This document shows, piece after piece, positions 11,101 through 26,100 of a stretch of 64,000 bases of DNA (position 1 is the first letter of the stretch; each line of letters opens with the position of its first letter). Location of the stretch: positions 682,001 through 746,000 of the forward strand of contig JAHDVF020001336.1 of the NCBI GenBank assembly GCA_022606425.2, written 5' to 3'. This stretch comes from Lepidostoma basale (Eukaryota; Arthropoda; Insecta; Trichoptera; Lepidostomatidae). The translations under genes and the position numbers were made by a program. The notes below the pieces were generated by a model. That model ran no database searches. It had not been told where the DNA came from and was given only the letters and a program-made list of their open reading frames with translations.

Positions 11101-14100
11101 ACTCGGTCCGTGACGACCCAAATGTGCTCCAGAGGGTCATAACTGGTGACGAATCATGGGTTTATGGTTATGACGTGGAAACCAAAGCTCAATCATCCCA
11201 ATGGAAGCTGCCGCATGAGCCAAGACCAAAAAAAGCGCGCCAAGTTCGGTCGAACGTGAAGGTTTTGCTCACAGTTTTCTTCGATTGCAGGGGCGTGGTG
11301 CATCATGAGTTCTTGCCACAGGGTAGTACGGTCAATAAGGAATATTACCTGCAAGTTATGCGCAATTTGCGCGAAGCAATCCGCCAGAAACGCCCGGATT
11401 TGTGGAAGAACAAAAACTGGCTTTTGCACCATGATAACGCCCCTGCTCACACATCGTTGCTTGTGCGCGAATATTTGGCCAAAAACAACACAGTAATGGT
11501 GCCGCAGCCACCGTATTCCCCAGACCTGGCCCCCTGTGACTTTTTCCTGTTTCCAAAACTGAAGAGGCCCATGAAAGGACGACGCTACGCCACGATTGAG
11601 GAGATAAAGACGGCATCGAAGGAGGAGCTGAACAAGATCACAAAAAATGATTTTTTAAGTGCTTCGAGGATTGGAAAAAACGTTGGCATAAATGTATTAT
11701 ATCCGAGGGGAATTACTTTGAAGGGGACAAAATAGATATTCATGAATAAATAAATACTTTTTGAAAAAAATATAAAATTCGCGATACTTTTTGAACAGAC
11801 CTCGTATTAGTGAAAGTATGTTTACAAGAAAAATACTTTCGACTTTAGAGAGTATCTTGTCTTCCTAAAGTGGAACCATCTCTCATGCGATCCTGATTCT
11901 CTACCCTTTCTCAAATACGAGTAGATGCCTTAAACTATGTATAAAAACTGTTTATAACAATTGTTGTAATATCTTTTAAGTAAATAAATAAACCAATAGT
12001 TTTATTCGATTGTTTTTTTAGTTTCAACAATGCCAAGTTTCTGAAGTGTTCCATTGCAGAAAATGTTTAGGAAATGCTAAACTAACAGGTTCGATGATAG
12101 AATAATAGCAATGTAGACTGTCTGCTGGCATTCAGGTTCTCGTTGATGCAGAATTCACCAAAGACCGTCCAGCAGAACTTGTATTCAAATCAAATCAAAT
12201 CAAATCAGTTTATTAACTCAATAGACATTACAAACAGGAAAATGTTTAAGGCATCTATTAAGTACAGGTAAAATATCATAAAAATACAACAAAGTACCAG
12301 GAACGCATTAGAGATGGTTCCACATTAGGAAGACAAGATACTTTCAAAAGTCAATAGTATTTGCCCCCTGAACGTACTTTCACTAACATGAAAGACGTCG
12401 ATCTCCGAGGAGACCGCGTTCAGCAGACTAATTGCTCTTCCCACCGGTGTCACCAGAGGCAGATTGGTTCTGGCGGACGGTAGGTAAAACAATCTGTGCT
12501 GTCGCTGCCGGAGATATCTATTGGGTACAAAAAGACCAACATTCTCCAGTACGGCCGAGTTCTCGAAGTATCCCCTAATTAATCTGAAGAAATGGGTTAT
12601 TAGATGTCCATCTCTTTGAAGCTGTAAATAATTGGATCCGAGCATTCCCCGAAGAAATGCCGTGGGATAGAGCCACAGATAACTACCATACTCCCTCATG
12701 TAGAGATACCTCAGAAATTTTTTCTGAACCCTCTCCAGCATAACGGAATATCTCGCTTCGTGAGGACTCCATATCACAGAACCACTTTCGAGCCTGCTCC
12801 CAACCAATGCGTTGTATGGGACTCTGAGCACATTGGGATCCCTGAAAACTCTCCCGGTCCGGACGATGAACCCCAACATCCTCAGTGCAATGCCACAAAT
12901 CCTCTCGATATTGTATTGTATCCTTTCTGGGCATTTCAGCCAATGGAGCTCCTTCAGATGCTGTGCTATATGAAAACATTTCAGCACATCCTTTATCAGT
13001 CTTGCTGCCGCATTGAATGCAGACTGGAGTTTATTAATATAGTTTTGAATACTCACAGTTTGAGTTCAGTCTCACACAACAAACAACTAAACGCATTGCC
13101 CTTCAGCCTCGAGGGAGTGGTGTGCAGAGAACTCACGGAATATGTGAGGCGGGGGGCTGCCGGGGGGCGGAGGGGGTGGCGGCAGGGGGTCCCAGCGGGG
13201 GCGGTAGTCGGGCCAGTCAGGCGGGCAGGGGTACGCGTGGCCCCCGCCCCCGGCGCGCTTCTTCTTCCGTTTGCTCTTCATCGCGCCCTCTGCAACGCTC
13301 TTCTTCTGAAACCAAATATAAAATGCCTTTAAACAGAAATAAAATCTTCACATAAACAATAGAATTCCATCTCACGGCTAATCTTCTATAGACTCCCAAG
13401 GAAAATACTGTACTCTCAGCTGATCTAACGGTGAATTTTTTATGAATTAAAACACTTGTTTTTTCCACTTTTGAGTTTTCATTATCGGGAGAACGATATA
13501 AACCATTCTCCCGATGATGAAGGTGTAAGCCTTCGAAACACCTTCGGAAAAATAAACTCAAAAAATAAACTGAAAAAAAAAAACATTGATTTAATTCATA
13601 AAAAATTCGTCATTATGGAATTCCACAGTATTAACGCCTTAAGTTTATCTAAAATTGACCTAAGGGTTTTATCTTCTTCTTTCCGTGTCCTGTTAGGTCT
13701 CCCCAACGTTGACTATCACCCTTGAGTAGGCCTCCCCGTCCTGGGCAGCTCGGAACAGCTCCCCCACGGTCCTCAGCCCCGTCCACTCTCGGATGTTCCT
13801 CAGCCAGGAAACCTGCCTTCTCCCAACACCTCGTCGACCCTCAATCTTAAGATTAAGGGTCTTATAAGCCTTAGAAACATGGACCTCATATAGAAGACTT
13901 TTCATGCTCTTTTGACAGGATTTGTGGCATTGCACTGAGGATTTTGGGCTTCATCATTATGACCCAAAGTGTTTATAGAGATCCCAATGTGCTCAGAGTC
14001 CTATACATCGCATTGGTTCGGAGTAGACTCGAAAGTGGTCTCTCTCTGTTTCTCTTTCCATTCACATTGCTTGTATACAACAATTTAACCATTCTTCTTT

Positions 14101-17100
14101 TGTCCATTCTTTCCATATGTCCAAACCATTTTAAGGATCCTTTTTTAATTATATTTATGATGCAATCATTTCTTCGTTATTTCGTCCTTCCGTATTCTAT
14201 CATATTTCATCTCAGTGATCTCATTTCTATGGCATTTATCCTTCTATTGCCAACTCTTCTTTTCTTCTTCCTGGCGCTATTCCAACTCATTGTCTGTGTT
14301 GACTGTTGGGATCGGTTCTTCTCCATCTCGGGCTGTACCTCTTACGGTTCTGAGTATCGCCTCCACTCAAGCCATGTCCCTGCAAGACGCTATTGCACTG
14401 AATCATCCACGTGTTCCTAGGTCTTCCTCTGGATGGTTGATGAGGAAGATTCACAGACAGAGCTCTATTTACTGTGTGGTCCGGTGGTCTCCGTTTTACA
14501 TACCCGTACCATCTCATCTGCCTTTCTTCGAGCACTATTTATATCAGTGGCTTCAGCTTGCCAGCTTATAGCTTCATTTCCATACATAAGGAATACATAT
14601 CCAAGAACATTGATTAAATTAAACACGGGTATTTTACATTATTAATCAAACAATAAATGATGTATGAAAATGACAAATACAACTGGCAAAAAAAAGATGA
14701 AAGGATACTGGTCTAGAGTGGATTACCGTCTCCTCTGCATCGGAGTCCTGGCCAGGCGCCAGCCCATCGGAGAAGCACACCCTCTTCAGACGCGAGCTCC
14801 CCGAACCAGTTCGCGGGTCCAGACGGGTGATGCGTACACCGGCCCTGCAATCACACAAAGAATTGATTAAGAAACAATATATAATACCATACAGTATAAT
14901 ACAGTACAATAGAGATCTCTTAGCAAATTCACCTATAAGAGAATTTTTGAAGCTGACACAGGGCAAAATTAAGTCACTAGAAAAATAATCTGGAATTCGT
15001 TGTGAACCTTTATTTTTGTTCATTTGCCCCAAAAAAGGGTCACCGTCGATTTTAACCGTCCGATTTTCACGAATAAGCTAAAATAAAAAGTCGGCATAAA
15101 CCTTGCGTGGACCCCCAAATCAATTTTAATTTTCCACGGACCCCCTGAATGATCCCAGGGACCCCTGGGGGTCCGTACGGACCACTGTCTTAGACAAATG
15201 TGTCTAATATCTGTGTATGGTGGAGTGTCGAATGAGAATATAAGAAGTGAATGCAGTGCGAAAGTGTTATGAACAAAATAATGAAAGGAACGTTAAGATG
15301 GTTTAGACACATGGAAAGAATGAATGAAAAAAGAATGGTGTAAAAAGTATAATGTAAATGGAACTAGATATAGAGAAATATTGAATGTCGGCCACGTGCG
15401 GGGTGAGAGAAATTGACTTCTTCTTCTTCTTTTAATAGATCACGATCTGTGACACAGAAATCATGTCCCATCGGATGATGAGATCCAACTGTCCTTCCAT
15501 CTCTTAGGCGGTCCGGAGGGGATTTCATAAGCGGCTGTATATGCAAGTCTGTCACCAGTATAAGCAAGAAATCGACGTGCGTGCAAAACATGATGTATGA
15601 ATGTTGAGGAAATGAAAAAAGTATGTCAAGAAAGAAAAGTGTGGCTGTCTATTCTTTCTCCCTAACCCCTCCCAAAGATAGATATCCAAGAAAGCTAAAA
15701 TAGCAGTGCAAAATGGTGTTCTTGTACTGACCCTTATGTACAAAGCGAAGTTTGGAACTGGCATAAGAAGAATGAAAGAAGAAGAAGATATGTATAATAA
15801 TATTATAAATAATTTTCATTATCCGCAAGAATCCGTTTTAGATTTTGCACATCAATTAATCTCTACCACCCTTAACATGGTGCGAGATGAATCTGTAAGA
15901 AGAGAATGCACTCACATGACCAGTATGCCTTTGTCCGGAGAGGGCTTGACAGGCGGCGAGATTGGAGGGGAGGGGGAGGAGTCCCCGTTGGTCACCGGCA
16001 CAACGGACGTCAGACCTGGAAACCAAACAAATATATTTTTAGTATTTCATATGAAGCCCTTTGTAGTTAGACATCTTAAACTTATAGATATAAAATAATA
16101 AAACACTTCGTATTTAACCACGGTATGGTAATTATTAAAATTAGAACCTTCTTTTGCAATGATAATCTTAACTTGAAACTCCGACAAAGAATGATTAAGG
16201 GCTCTACTCTATGGCTGCGAAACCTGGACTCTAAAAGTGAATGTAATGAACCGGTTGGAGGCGTTTGAGGTGTGGACCGATAGGGTCAGTAATGCAGATG
16301 TACTACAGAGAGCCAGAGCCAATAGAGAGCTGTTGTCGAGTGTGAAAATTAGAAAGGTCTCATATTTGGGTCATGTGCTAAGGGGAGAAAAATACCACCT
16401 CCTTCGACTGATATTAATGGGTAAAGTGGAGGGACGTCAGGGAGTTGGTATAAGGCAGCTGTCCTGATATGAGGGTTTCGCTTGGACCCAAGCTTCATCA
16501 GGACAGTATAACAACTAAACAAAAACACAAAATTTACATGTACATATAATGTCAAACGGTGGTGAAATCAGAGGAGAGGGTGCGAGAGGGAAAGAGATAA
16601 TCGAAAAAAGGCTTACCTTTGAAATAGCAATTTTCTAGAAAATGCAAATAAATGCTGTAGGAAAGAAGGACAAATGCTGTAGAAATGAGCAACGGGATTT
16701 ATCCTTCTTTTGCCAGCTCCAAGCTTCACTTCCATACAAAAGAGTTGGCACTAGAACTCCGTTATGCACTGCCATCTTTGCTTCAGTGGATCAGTGGCGG
16801 TACTCCCATAGAAGCCCAGGAGCCCGGCTTGCGTAATTTTTTTTGAATCTAAGCCCCCAAATCTAAGTAATCATGCCCCCGCATAAACCAACAACCCACT
16901 AAATCGTATTCCAACAATGTTCCCATCAGAGGTAAGAGGAATAGCCACAAAAGCTGAACTTCTGTAAGCCAGAAGAGGTTTTGATTCAAAATTTCTTATG
17001 CAAGCCGGGCTTCTGGACTTCTATGGGAGTACGGCCACTGCATATATATCTATTTGCAGTGATAATTTTGAGAGCTTTGTCCCCAGCACCAACTCTTCAT

Positions 17101-20100
17101 TCTATGTCTTTCTCAATGTTACCATCTCTTTGTACACATACTTCCTAAATATACAAAAAAAACTATCCTTATCATGAATAATTAATTGTCTATTTACCAG
17201 GGTACTGCAACACGAGGTTGATCCTCTCATCAAGGGATATCTTCTTCGCGGCCTTCTCATCATCGTCGCTGACGGGTGGTGCAGCCACGTAGCCCATCTC
17301 CTGCACCTCGCTGAACAGCGCGTAGTTGGCCTCGCAGGCTGCCGTGCCCCCCGCCGCGCCCGAGATGGTGGGGATGGCGTACACCCTCCCGTCCGACTGC
17401 TGCTCCTCCCGCCGCTCCGTCCGGCTCGGGCCCCACGGCTCCGGGGACGGGCCCGCCCGGAGGTGGATCTCCTCCGAGGACTTCAGCTTCACCTCGATCA
17501 GGGTGGAGTTGTTTTGAAGGAGGGTCTCAGTCTGGGGTACTACGCCTGAAATAAGCCTCCACACATTAGAAATATTAACAATTAAAAAATCATAAATAAT
17601 GGACAAAATTAAACTTCAACCCCTGTAGAGCAGCTGGCTACATTTGCTAACTAACTAACTTCGTCTTTCTAACACATTATCAAATGCAGCAATATGTCAT
17701 TCCCATAAAATATAATAAAACTAGTATAAAACAGAAGTTTTCAACTAACTAACTAGCCATCACGCCGTCTCCCCGGAGGGGTAGGCAGAAATAATGGAAC
17801 GCCACACTGTTCTGTACTGACATACTTCTCTCGCTTCCTCTACATTCATACATCTTGTCATGCATGCACGTCGATTTTTCCGACACCTCGCGTGACTGAC
17901 ATTTAATATTTGATTGATTTGATTGTGCCACGTTTTCCCCGGCCTTCCTCTATTTCTAGCTCAGTTCACGTTGTTTACATATACCTTCTTCACCATTCTG
18001 TCTTCACTCATTCTTTCCATGTGTCCAAAGCATCTTAATGACCCTTTCATTATTTTGTTCATAACACTTTCATTCGCACCGCATTCACTTCACCGCATTC
18101 ACTTCACATTCGTCTACGAGATCTCATTTCTACTGCATTTATTCTACTTTCATCCTTCTTTTGCCAGTTGCATGCTTCGCTTCCATTCATAAGTAATTTA
18201 TAATAGTTAACACGATTGTTAAGTGGTTTTACTTGGATTTAATTTATATAAATTAAATCCTAGTAGAACCACTAAACGTGTGTTTACTATTATAAATTAA
18301 TAATCTCAACCATCAACAATCCATACATAAGGGTCTGTACAAGAACACCATTGTGCATCGGCATTAAATTTTTTTTGGATAGGCTTTAGGTTAGTTCACA
18401 AATTAAATAAAATGTAGGAGAAAGAATAGTGACCCCATCGTGAAGGTCTGCGGAGCACGGGGGCATGATGCGTGTAGCTGGTGTCGGGGCGCCAGTCCCA
18501 CTTGATCTCCCCCATGGCCTTGCCTCCCGCTACACCGCCCACCTCCCCTCCCGTCACCGTCGGGATGGGCCGGATGTCTGTCACGGGCTAGAATCAACCA
18601 CAACTAACTATAATCCATGCCATTTACACCACCTTCCGGCTCTTGGTAATTTGACGACCTTCGTGGCAGTAAAAATTCTGAGATATCTTTACATGAGCGA
18701 GCATGGCAGCTATCCGTGGCTCTATCCCACGGCATTTCTTTTAGGAATGCTCGGAACCAATTCTTTACAGCTTGGAAGAGATGGGCATCTTATTACCCAT
18801 TTCTTTAAATTAATCAGGGAAATTTCGAGAACTCGGCCGTGCTAGAAGATGTTAGTCTTTTTGTCCCTGATAGATTTCTCCGACAGCGACAGCACAGATT
18901 GTTTTACCTACCGGCCACCAGAAACAACCTGCCTCTGGTGACACCGGCGGGAAAAGCAATTAGTCTGCTTAACGCGGTCTCCTCGGAGATCAACGTCTTT
19001 CATGTTGATGATAGTACGTTTATCTTGTATTTCTAATGTCGAACCTGTATTCAATAGATGTCTTAAACATTAATATTGTTTGTAATGTCTGTTGAGATAA
19101 TAAACTGATTTGATTTGATTCAATGACTGCCACATCGAAGGTCTTGGATTCGATTCCCGGTGATGGCAGTGTGATTGTAACACTTTTTTTGGATTGGTGT
19201 AAAATTCACATGACAATAAAATGACGATAGATAAGCTACCTATCACGTGTCAAGAGAACCAGTGGCGGTACTCCCATAGAAGCCCAGAAGCCCGGCTTGC
19301 GTAAGAAATTTTGAATCAAAACCTCTTCTGGCTTACAGAGGTTCAGTTCTTGTAGCTATTCCTCTTACGTCTGATGGGAACATTGTTGGAAGGTGATTTG
19401 GTGGGTTATTGGTTTATGCGGGGACAGGATTATTTAGATTTGGGGGTTTTGATTCAAATTTTTTACGCAAGCCGGGCTTCTGGGCTTCTATGGGAGTACC
19501 GCCACTGACGAGAATCAATCTTCTCTGGTTTCAATCCCGGGATTGGTTTGCAGCAATTTCTTCTATTCTTCTCTTCCATTCTTCCCTGTCTTGTGCGGCT
19601 CTTTTGAAATGTGCATATGATGAGCAGCGCGCGTCCAACAACAGGTCCTCCAGGTACTCTGGGCGTGGGCGTCCCCTAGAGTTTGTCCCCTCGGTCATAC
19701 CCTCCATTATGGCATGCAAGAGACCTTCTTGGCGAGAATCAATATGATAGCTATACCCTTTACATGGACTTGGCTCACGCTATAATGGTGTAAAGAGCGA
19801 TTCAATAAAATAATAAGAATAATAATCATTGTTCAAGAAACAATAAACAATTTTAATTTATTTGCCAAAATTAAAAGGAATTGTAAAACATACCTTATTG
19901 ATGACAGGCTTCTCCACAGGTGGCGCCACCACGACAGCGGGCAGGTTGTAATTCTCCACCATGTCAAACTGTCTCTTCAGCTCCTCGGCGGCCGCCGCCT
20001 TCTCCTCAGAGAGGTGCTTCTTCAGTCTATGCCTCTTAAACTCTTCAAACTCACGTTTCAGCCGGTCAAACTCTTCCACTGCGCGCAGCTTGCTCTCCAC

Positions 20101-23100
20101 ATCGGACATGGCGCTCTCCTGGCTTTCGGAACCCTTCTCCTCGTCCTGACCCAGCTTCGATACACAATCGCTAATTTCTCCAACGTCCTGGCATACCTTA
20201 GAAGCGTTGTCAGTTGTGACCTCGGTTTGAATATTTTGAACGTCCATTCGCAAAGAATTTGAAACACTTTCGAAATGTCCGACAGTCTTTTCAATAACAA
20301 CGGGTACCTCAACGGCTGGCAATACTTTAGACGTAATAGAATTTTCATTCTCGCTAATTGAATTCAACGAGCTGTTTTCGGAACTGCGTACCGAATCCAT
20401 TGAATTCTGCGAAAACGATAGAGAATTACGCAACGAGGCAAAACTTGTTTGCGTCGAATTGGAGTGTTCGCTTTCAACCGAAAAACGTTCGGATTTTTCT
20501 TCCGAACACTCCTCTACAACCGCACTCTTAACGACAATTTCGGTGGTGACCTCCTGCTGTGGCTCAATCTTGATGACTACATCCGGTACATTCTGCTTGT
20601 TGCTCTCGACGAAATCGCTGTGCAGTTCGTTGACGCTGATGATCTCTTGGTTGTGTTGCACGCTCCTGTTGACGCGCGGCGAGAATTCCTCCGTTAACTT
20701 TTCGATTTCGTCTTCCGAAGTCTTCTCTCTCTTTATGTTCATCACTGTCTCCATGCTAAACTCGATGCAGTTTTCGGCATCGTCCTCTTCTAGATTAGAC
20801 GACTGCCTCTCTCGTTTCTTGTCGGCAACGGCTTCATTGTCCACGGAAGAATGCCTTCTCTTCTTGTTCCTGCGTTTCTTATCGTTCCTATTTGAGTCCG
20901 AGTCGGAAGAGCTAGAGCTGGATGATGATGTGTCCCTCTTCTTTCGTTTCTTCTTCTTATCGCGGTCCTCGCGTATTGCCTTGCGTTTGAGACTGCGCTT
21001 CTTCCCGATGTCTTTCTTGGTCACTTTTTTGGATTTCTTTACTTTCTCCATTGCATCTAAAAGACATACAACATATATATTTAACACATTCATTAATAAT
21101 GTAATTACAATATTTTTTAAGTGTGTGGGGTTAACAAACCATGGAGGCAATGGACTCAGACTGCTGTACCTAGCATATAATATGGCGAAATACATTGCAT
21201 GGACATTAAAACACCTGACAAAATAGATTCTCAGCCTAACGAAGCCGATGACCGAGTGCGAAAAATGATGAATCAGGGCCCGGGTTCATACACAAAGGTT
21301 ACTAGAGGTTGTCCGGCAGAGTATCGTGTGCAAAGGAAGCCAAACATATAAAAGCCGTACAGCCATCCACTCTACACGTCAGTCATTATTCCGACTTATA
21401 ACCGACACGAGTCTACGTTATCAAGTCTACGTCAGGGATCTCGGACTCCCTTCCGCCGATCTACGAATTTACTCTACTACGTCACGCAGCTTCTGGCGAG
21501 TCTTCGCTTCAGCTGACCGACACTACCGCCCAGCGTATCATCATCCTCAGCTGCTCGCCATCCTGACTCTGCACCCTGCACAGTTCCACTGACGCTTCAA
21601 CCATCACCACATCCCCAAAGTGGTGACCTCTCCTGACCCCCAAAGTGATGACTCTTCAGTCCCCCAAAAGTGTAAATCTGTAATCTGATTATTGAGGCCA
21701 TTAGTGGCCATTAAAAGTGAAGCTTGGAGCCGGCACATGAAGGATAAGTGCCCTAGAAATAAGATTACAGAAAAAAATGTGCAGGAAAACGATGCGTGAC
21801 TGAATTTGGAAATAAGAAAGGAATGTGAGGCAGATGATTACATACTAAGTAAAATTAAAAAAGGATGACTTAGATGGTTTGGACGCATGGAACGAATGGA
21901 TAAAAGAAGAATGGTTAAAAAATTGCATACAAACTGTGTGAATGTAAAAATGTGAGGACGGCCAAGGAAGACATGGCATGACCAAATTAACTCTTTGCAC
22001 GCTAACGTATCAACTGTTGATACGGCAAAAAGTCCATACTCACACGCGACCGTATCAACACTTGATACGGGAACTTTGACTGCCGATATTACAGCGCTCT
22101 TTTGTCAAAAATGTATTTCCCGCTCACTTGGACATTCGTAGAACTATCACGATGATGATATCTACAAGAATTTCTCAAAAATAAAATTGTATTTCATAAA
22201 AGAACATCGATAATCAAGTGCGCGTCTTCTCGCCTTCTAGTGCCATAGTTTACAATTTTGTCAACAGATGGCGTTAGTACTAATTTGCTCTCTGCGCTTG
22301 CGCGTGCCGAGTAAATCTTAATGAGTGGTTGCAGTAAAATAGGCACTAAGTACCAAAAAAAACTAAGTATGCAATTTAGTTCTATATGTAATATAGAACA
22401 AAACTGCACTTTGGTACTTGGTGCCAATTTTACTGCAATGTAATATTTGGAACACACACGCTGAGTGAATGGCACGACCACATTCAAAAGATACGGTATG
22501 TTTTTGTATGAAATTTAATGTTTTTGTTTTTATAAACATCTAAGAGTGTTGACCCATTGTTTTCATATTGTAGAGAATAATCTGTTCTGTCTATATAGTC
22601 CAATAAATCATGCCATAATACTATAATTTGTCATTTAATTGCGTACATAGGTATTTGAAAATATGTACCGCATAGGGGTATAGATAAAACGGAGCAAATT
22701 AACCCATGGAAAAGTTTCAAAAAGGCAGTCACATTCAAAGCCAGAAATATAGATGAGCATGCGCAAGAGTTATGTCAGGATAGAGTAATGTGGCAGTCCA
22801 TCCTCTCTGCCTACCCTTCCGGTGAAATGGCGTGATGGTTAGTTAAGAATATGATAATGTAAGTTCCTTGGTACATACAATGAACCGGTTAGAGGCATTT
22901 GAAATGTGGCTTCACAGAAGAATGTTCAGGATCCCATGGACAGACAGAGTGACAAACACAGAAGTCCTGAATCGTGCGGAGTAAATAGAGAGCTGCTGAC
23001 ATTGATCAAACTCCGCAAGATTTCATATCTGGGTCACGTTCTACGAGGAGAAAAATATCGCCTACCACATCTAATTTTGAAGGGAAAAATAGAGGGCCGC

Positions 23101-26100
23101 AGGGGGGCAGGGAGAAGGCAGATTTCTTGGCTGCGCAATGTGAGGGAATGGATGGGAATCGGAATTGTGGAGGAGTTATTCCGGACAGCGCAGGACAGGG
23201 AAGAGTTTACCAGAGTGATCGCCAACGTCGGGGGGACCTGACAGGGCCTTTTAAGAAGAAGAAGAAGTTCCTAGGAAATGCAAGACGAAAGGATGCCGCT
23301 GCAACCTATAACAGTTAGTTAATTAAACAAAAAAAAATCAATATTGATGTCACCTCTCTTTCCTCCTTCGGCCTGCGTAGACACGTCCAGCGAGGACTTC
23401 CTCTTGCTGGCCTTCTCCTTGGTGACCAGCTCCTTGAGCTTCCGCTTCTTCTTCTTAAGCTTCAGCTTTCTGGCTAGCTCCTTGGCCTTGGAGAGGCGCT
23501 TTTTCTTCTTCTTGGTCTTCAACTGAGACGCTTTGGATTTCTATAAGAAGAAAGACACAATGCACAATTACAAATAACATGTTACTTTAGAGACATTAAA
23601 AACAGGGCGGCTTGAATGTAGTACAGTTTTTAAAAATAAGTAATTAGTTTTAAATAGTGTTATAATATATTCTACAAGACTTAATTATTGAAGTCTTAAT
23701 TATCTTATTAATTATACACTTTAAGATATGTTTTGTTCCCTTGTTCTTTAAAAATGAATATTTTATTTTATGTTATTAAAAGCGATGGCGATGTGGTTTC
23801 TGCACGGTTATGTAAGTTATTTAACCAGTGCTTGGAGGAGGGATATACGCCGCTAGATTGGAGGAGCGGTAATTATGCCCCTGTACAAAGGAAAAGGATC
23901 GCATATGAAATGTGGAAACCACAGAGCTATTAGTCTTTTGAGTGTCGTTGGTAAAGTCAATGGCAGAATTTTAATAGAAAGAGTAAGAAAATTGACGAGT
24001 GACAAAGTTTGAGATGTGCAAGGTGCCTTTATGAATGGCAGAGGATGTATGGATCAAATTTTTCACTTACGGACTTCTTCTTCTTCTTGTTGCTCTCGCT
24101 GTGCTCGCTGGAGGAGTCGCTGCTGGAGGACGTAGAAGAGGAGGAAGACGTGGAGGAGGAGGAGGTAGAAGACGAGGAGGAAGAAGACGGGGAGCTGGAT
24201 GAGGAGCTGGAGGAGACGGGCTTCTTGCGCTTGTTGCGGCGCGAGCTGACCTTGGCGTGCCCCTTGCGCTGGGGCGGGTCCTGCTTCACGCTGCAAAACA
24301 CACCTCCGTCAGAGCAAATTCATAACTAACTAACCATCAAGCCGTCTCACCGAAGGGGTAGGCAGAAAGAATACACCGCCACACCGTTCTTTCCTTGTAC
24401 AGTAAAAGTCCGTTAATTCGAACAATGATATTTCGTAATTCGAAATTTTTATAATTTGCTCAGTCCAAAAATTGACTTTTCATAGTAAATTTTATCATTA
24501 AATCGAAATATCGCGTATTTCGTAATTCGTAATGTTTTTCATCAAAATAGTCTAAGAGAACACACTTAACAAGTCGGGATATTATGTCTGAATTTCTTTT
24601 TAAAGTGCTTATATGAGGATGGTAACATTCAATGTAAATTGTCACCAATCTTCGTAAAAACAAAAACTAACTAACTAACTAACCATCACGCCGTCTCCCC
24701 GAAAGGGTAGGCAGAAAGAATGGACTGATAAAAAGTTTAAATCAAACGACATACTTGCTAATAGACTTCTTGGATTTAACAATTTTCTTGACTTCTGTGT
24801 CGCTCTCTCCGCTCCAATTTCCGCTGTCCAGCTTCCTCTCCTTCTTCTCCGTCCTTTCTTTCATCTCCGCCTTGTCATCACGCGCCTCGTCAGCAATCGA
24901 ACTGGCGACGTCACCGTCAAACGGCAAACTCACATCACTCCGATTACTGCTATCTAAAAAGTTTTCTGAAGAACCCGACATAGATTTGTCGGGCACAATT
25001 TTACCATCAGAGTTAGCGGGTTCGTCCTGTTTGTCCGTGATCTCGGGCCAGACCGCTTCCATGAATTTCTCATATTCTAAATCGAGAGATGGAGCAATAG
25101 CTGTATCGGCCTTTTCGATGGGCGTGGGTATAGCCGATACGTCAATGACATTGTTCAGTGATTTCCTCGGCGACGTTTGAGCGGTTGATTGTTTTGGACC
25201 ACTGTCGAATTTGGCGAGATTCTGCGCAGTCAGGGCAGACGGAACTTTTCTATGCGCCGCCGTTATGTCGGTCTGCGACGCGGAGTCGTCCGTCTCCCAG
25301 TTGGTGGACAGCTCTATCGTAGACTTGTCTGCGAAGATGTACTCCATGTTCGGATACCATCCTCGGGAGGAAGTTATTTGTGTATCGTCACTAAAAGAAA
25401 AAAATACATAAGTTATATGCAAATAATATTGAATTACATTGACAATAAGACCCTTGTTTTTCTTGTGTCAAAGTCTAAAGTTGAATGTGTCAAAGTCTAA
25501 AGTTATGGTATTTGAAAGGGAAGAATGTATGATAACATCCGAAAACAACTTATAAAAACATTGGTGTGGAGTGTTTTACTGAACGGTTGCGAGACTTGGT
25601 GCCTGGGCGAAAGAGAGCGCAAAAGGCTGGAGGCATTTGAGATGTGGACCTACCGACGAATTGCCCATGTTTCATGGAGGGACCATATTACAAATGAAGA
25701 GGTTCTCAGCAGAGTTGAAGAGGGTAGGCACATGTTGAACACCATAGCGGAGAGGCGGGCAAGATGGATTGGTCATGTGTTGCGACACAAATGTTTCCTG
25801 CATGATGTGTTGGAGGGAATGGTCGAGGGATCGACTGGCAGAGGACGACCTCGCCAGGAGTACCTAGACCAGATTTGCTGAGATATGGGCTGCACCTCTT
25901 ATGCGGAGTTGAAGAGAGTTGCCGAGGACCGAGCGGAGTGGAAGAGGAGATGCGTCGCCTTGCTGCAGACCAATCATTAGATTGAGACCGGAGAAGAAGA
26001 AAATTGAATACATTGATAAAGGTTACTTGTAACCGAAACATGTCTGAGTTCAGTGAAAATAAAAAGTGTTGTAATACAAAGTGTAATTATATTTATTGAG

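Noticed and set aside
10689..11735. Host gene of SETMAR type
   Set aside because: There is no SET domain nearby and the frame lies between intact mariner ends with TA duplications; it is a plain transposon.
13087..13355. Plus-strand Gly/Arg-rich frames opposite the proline tract
   Set aside because: They are the antisense of exon 12, whose minus-strand phase matches exons 11 and 13.
20459..21226. 255-codon plus-strand open frame rich in Ser, Leu and Phe
   Set aside because: It is the antisense shadow of exon 7; the minus strand gives the phase-consistent, charged coding sequence with good splice sites.
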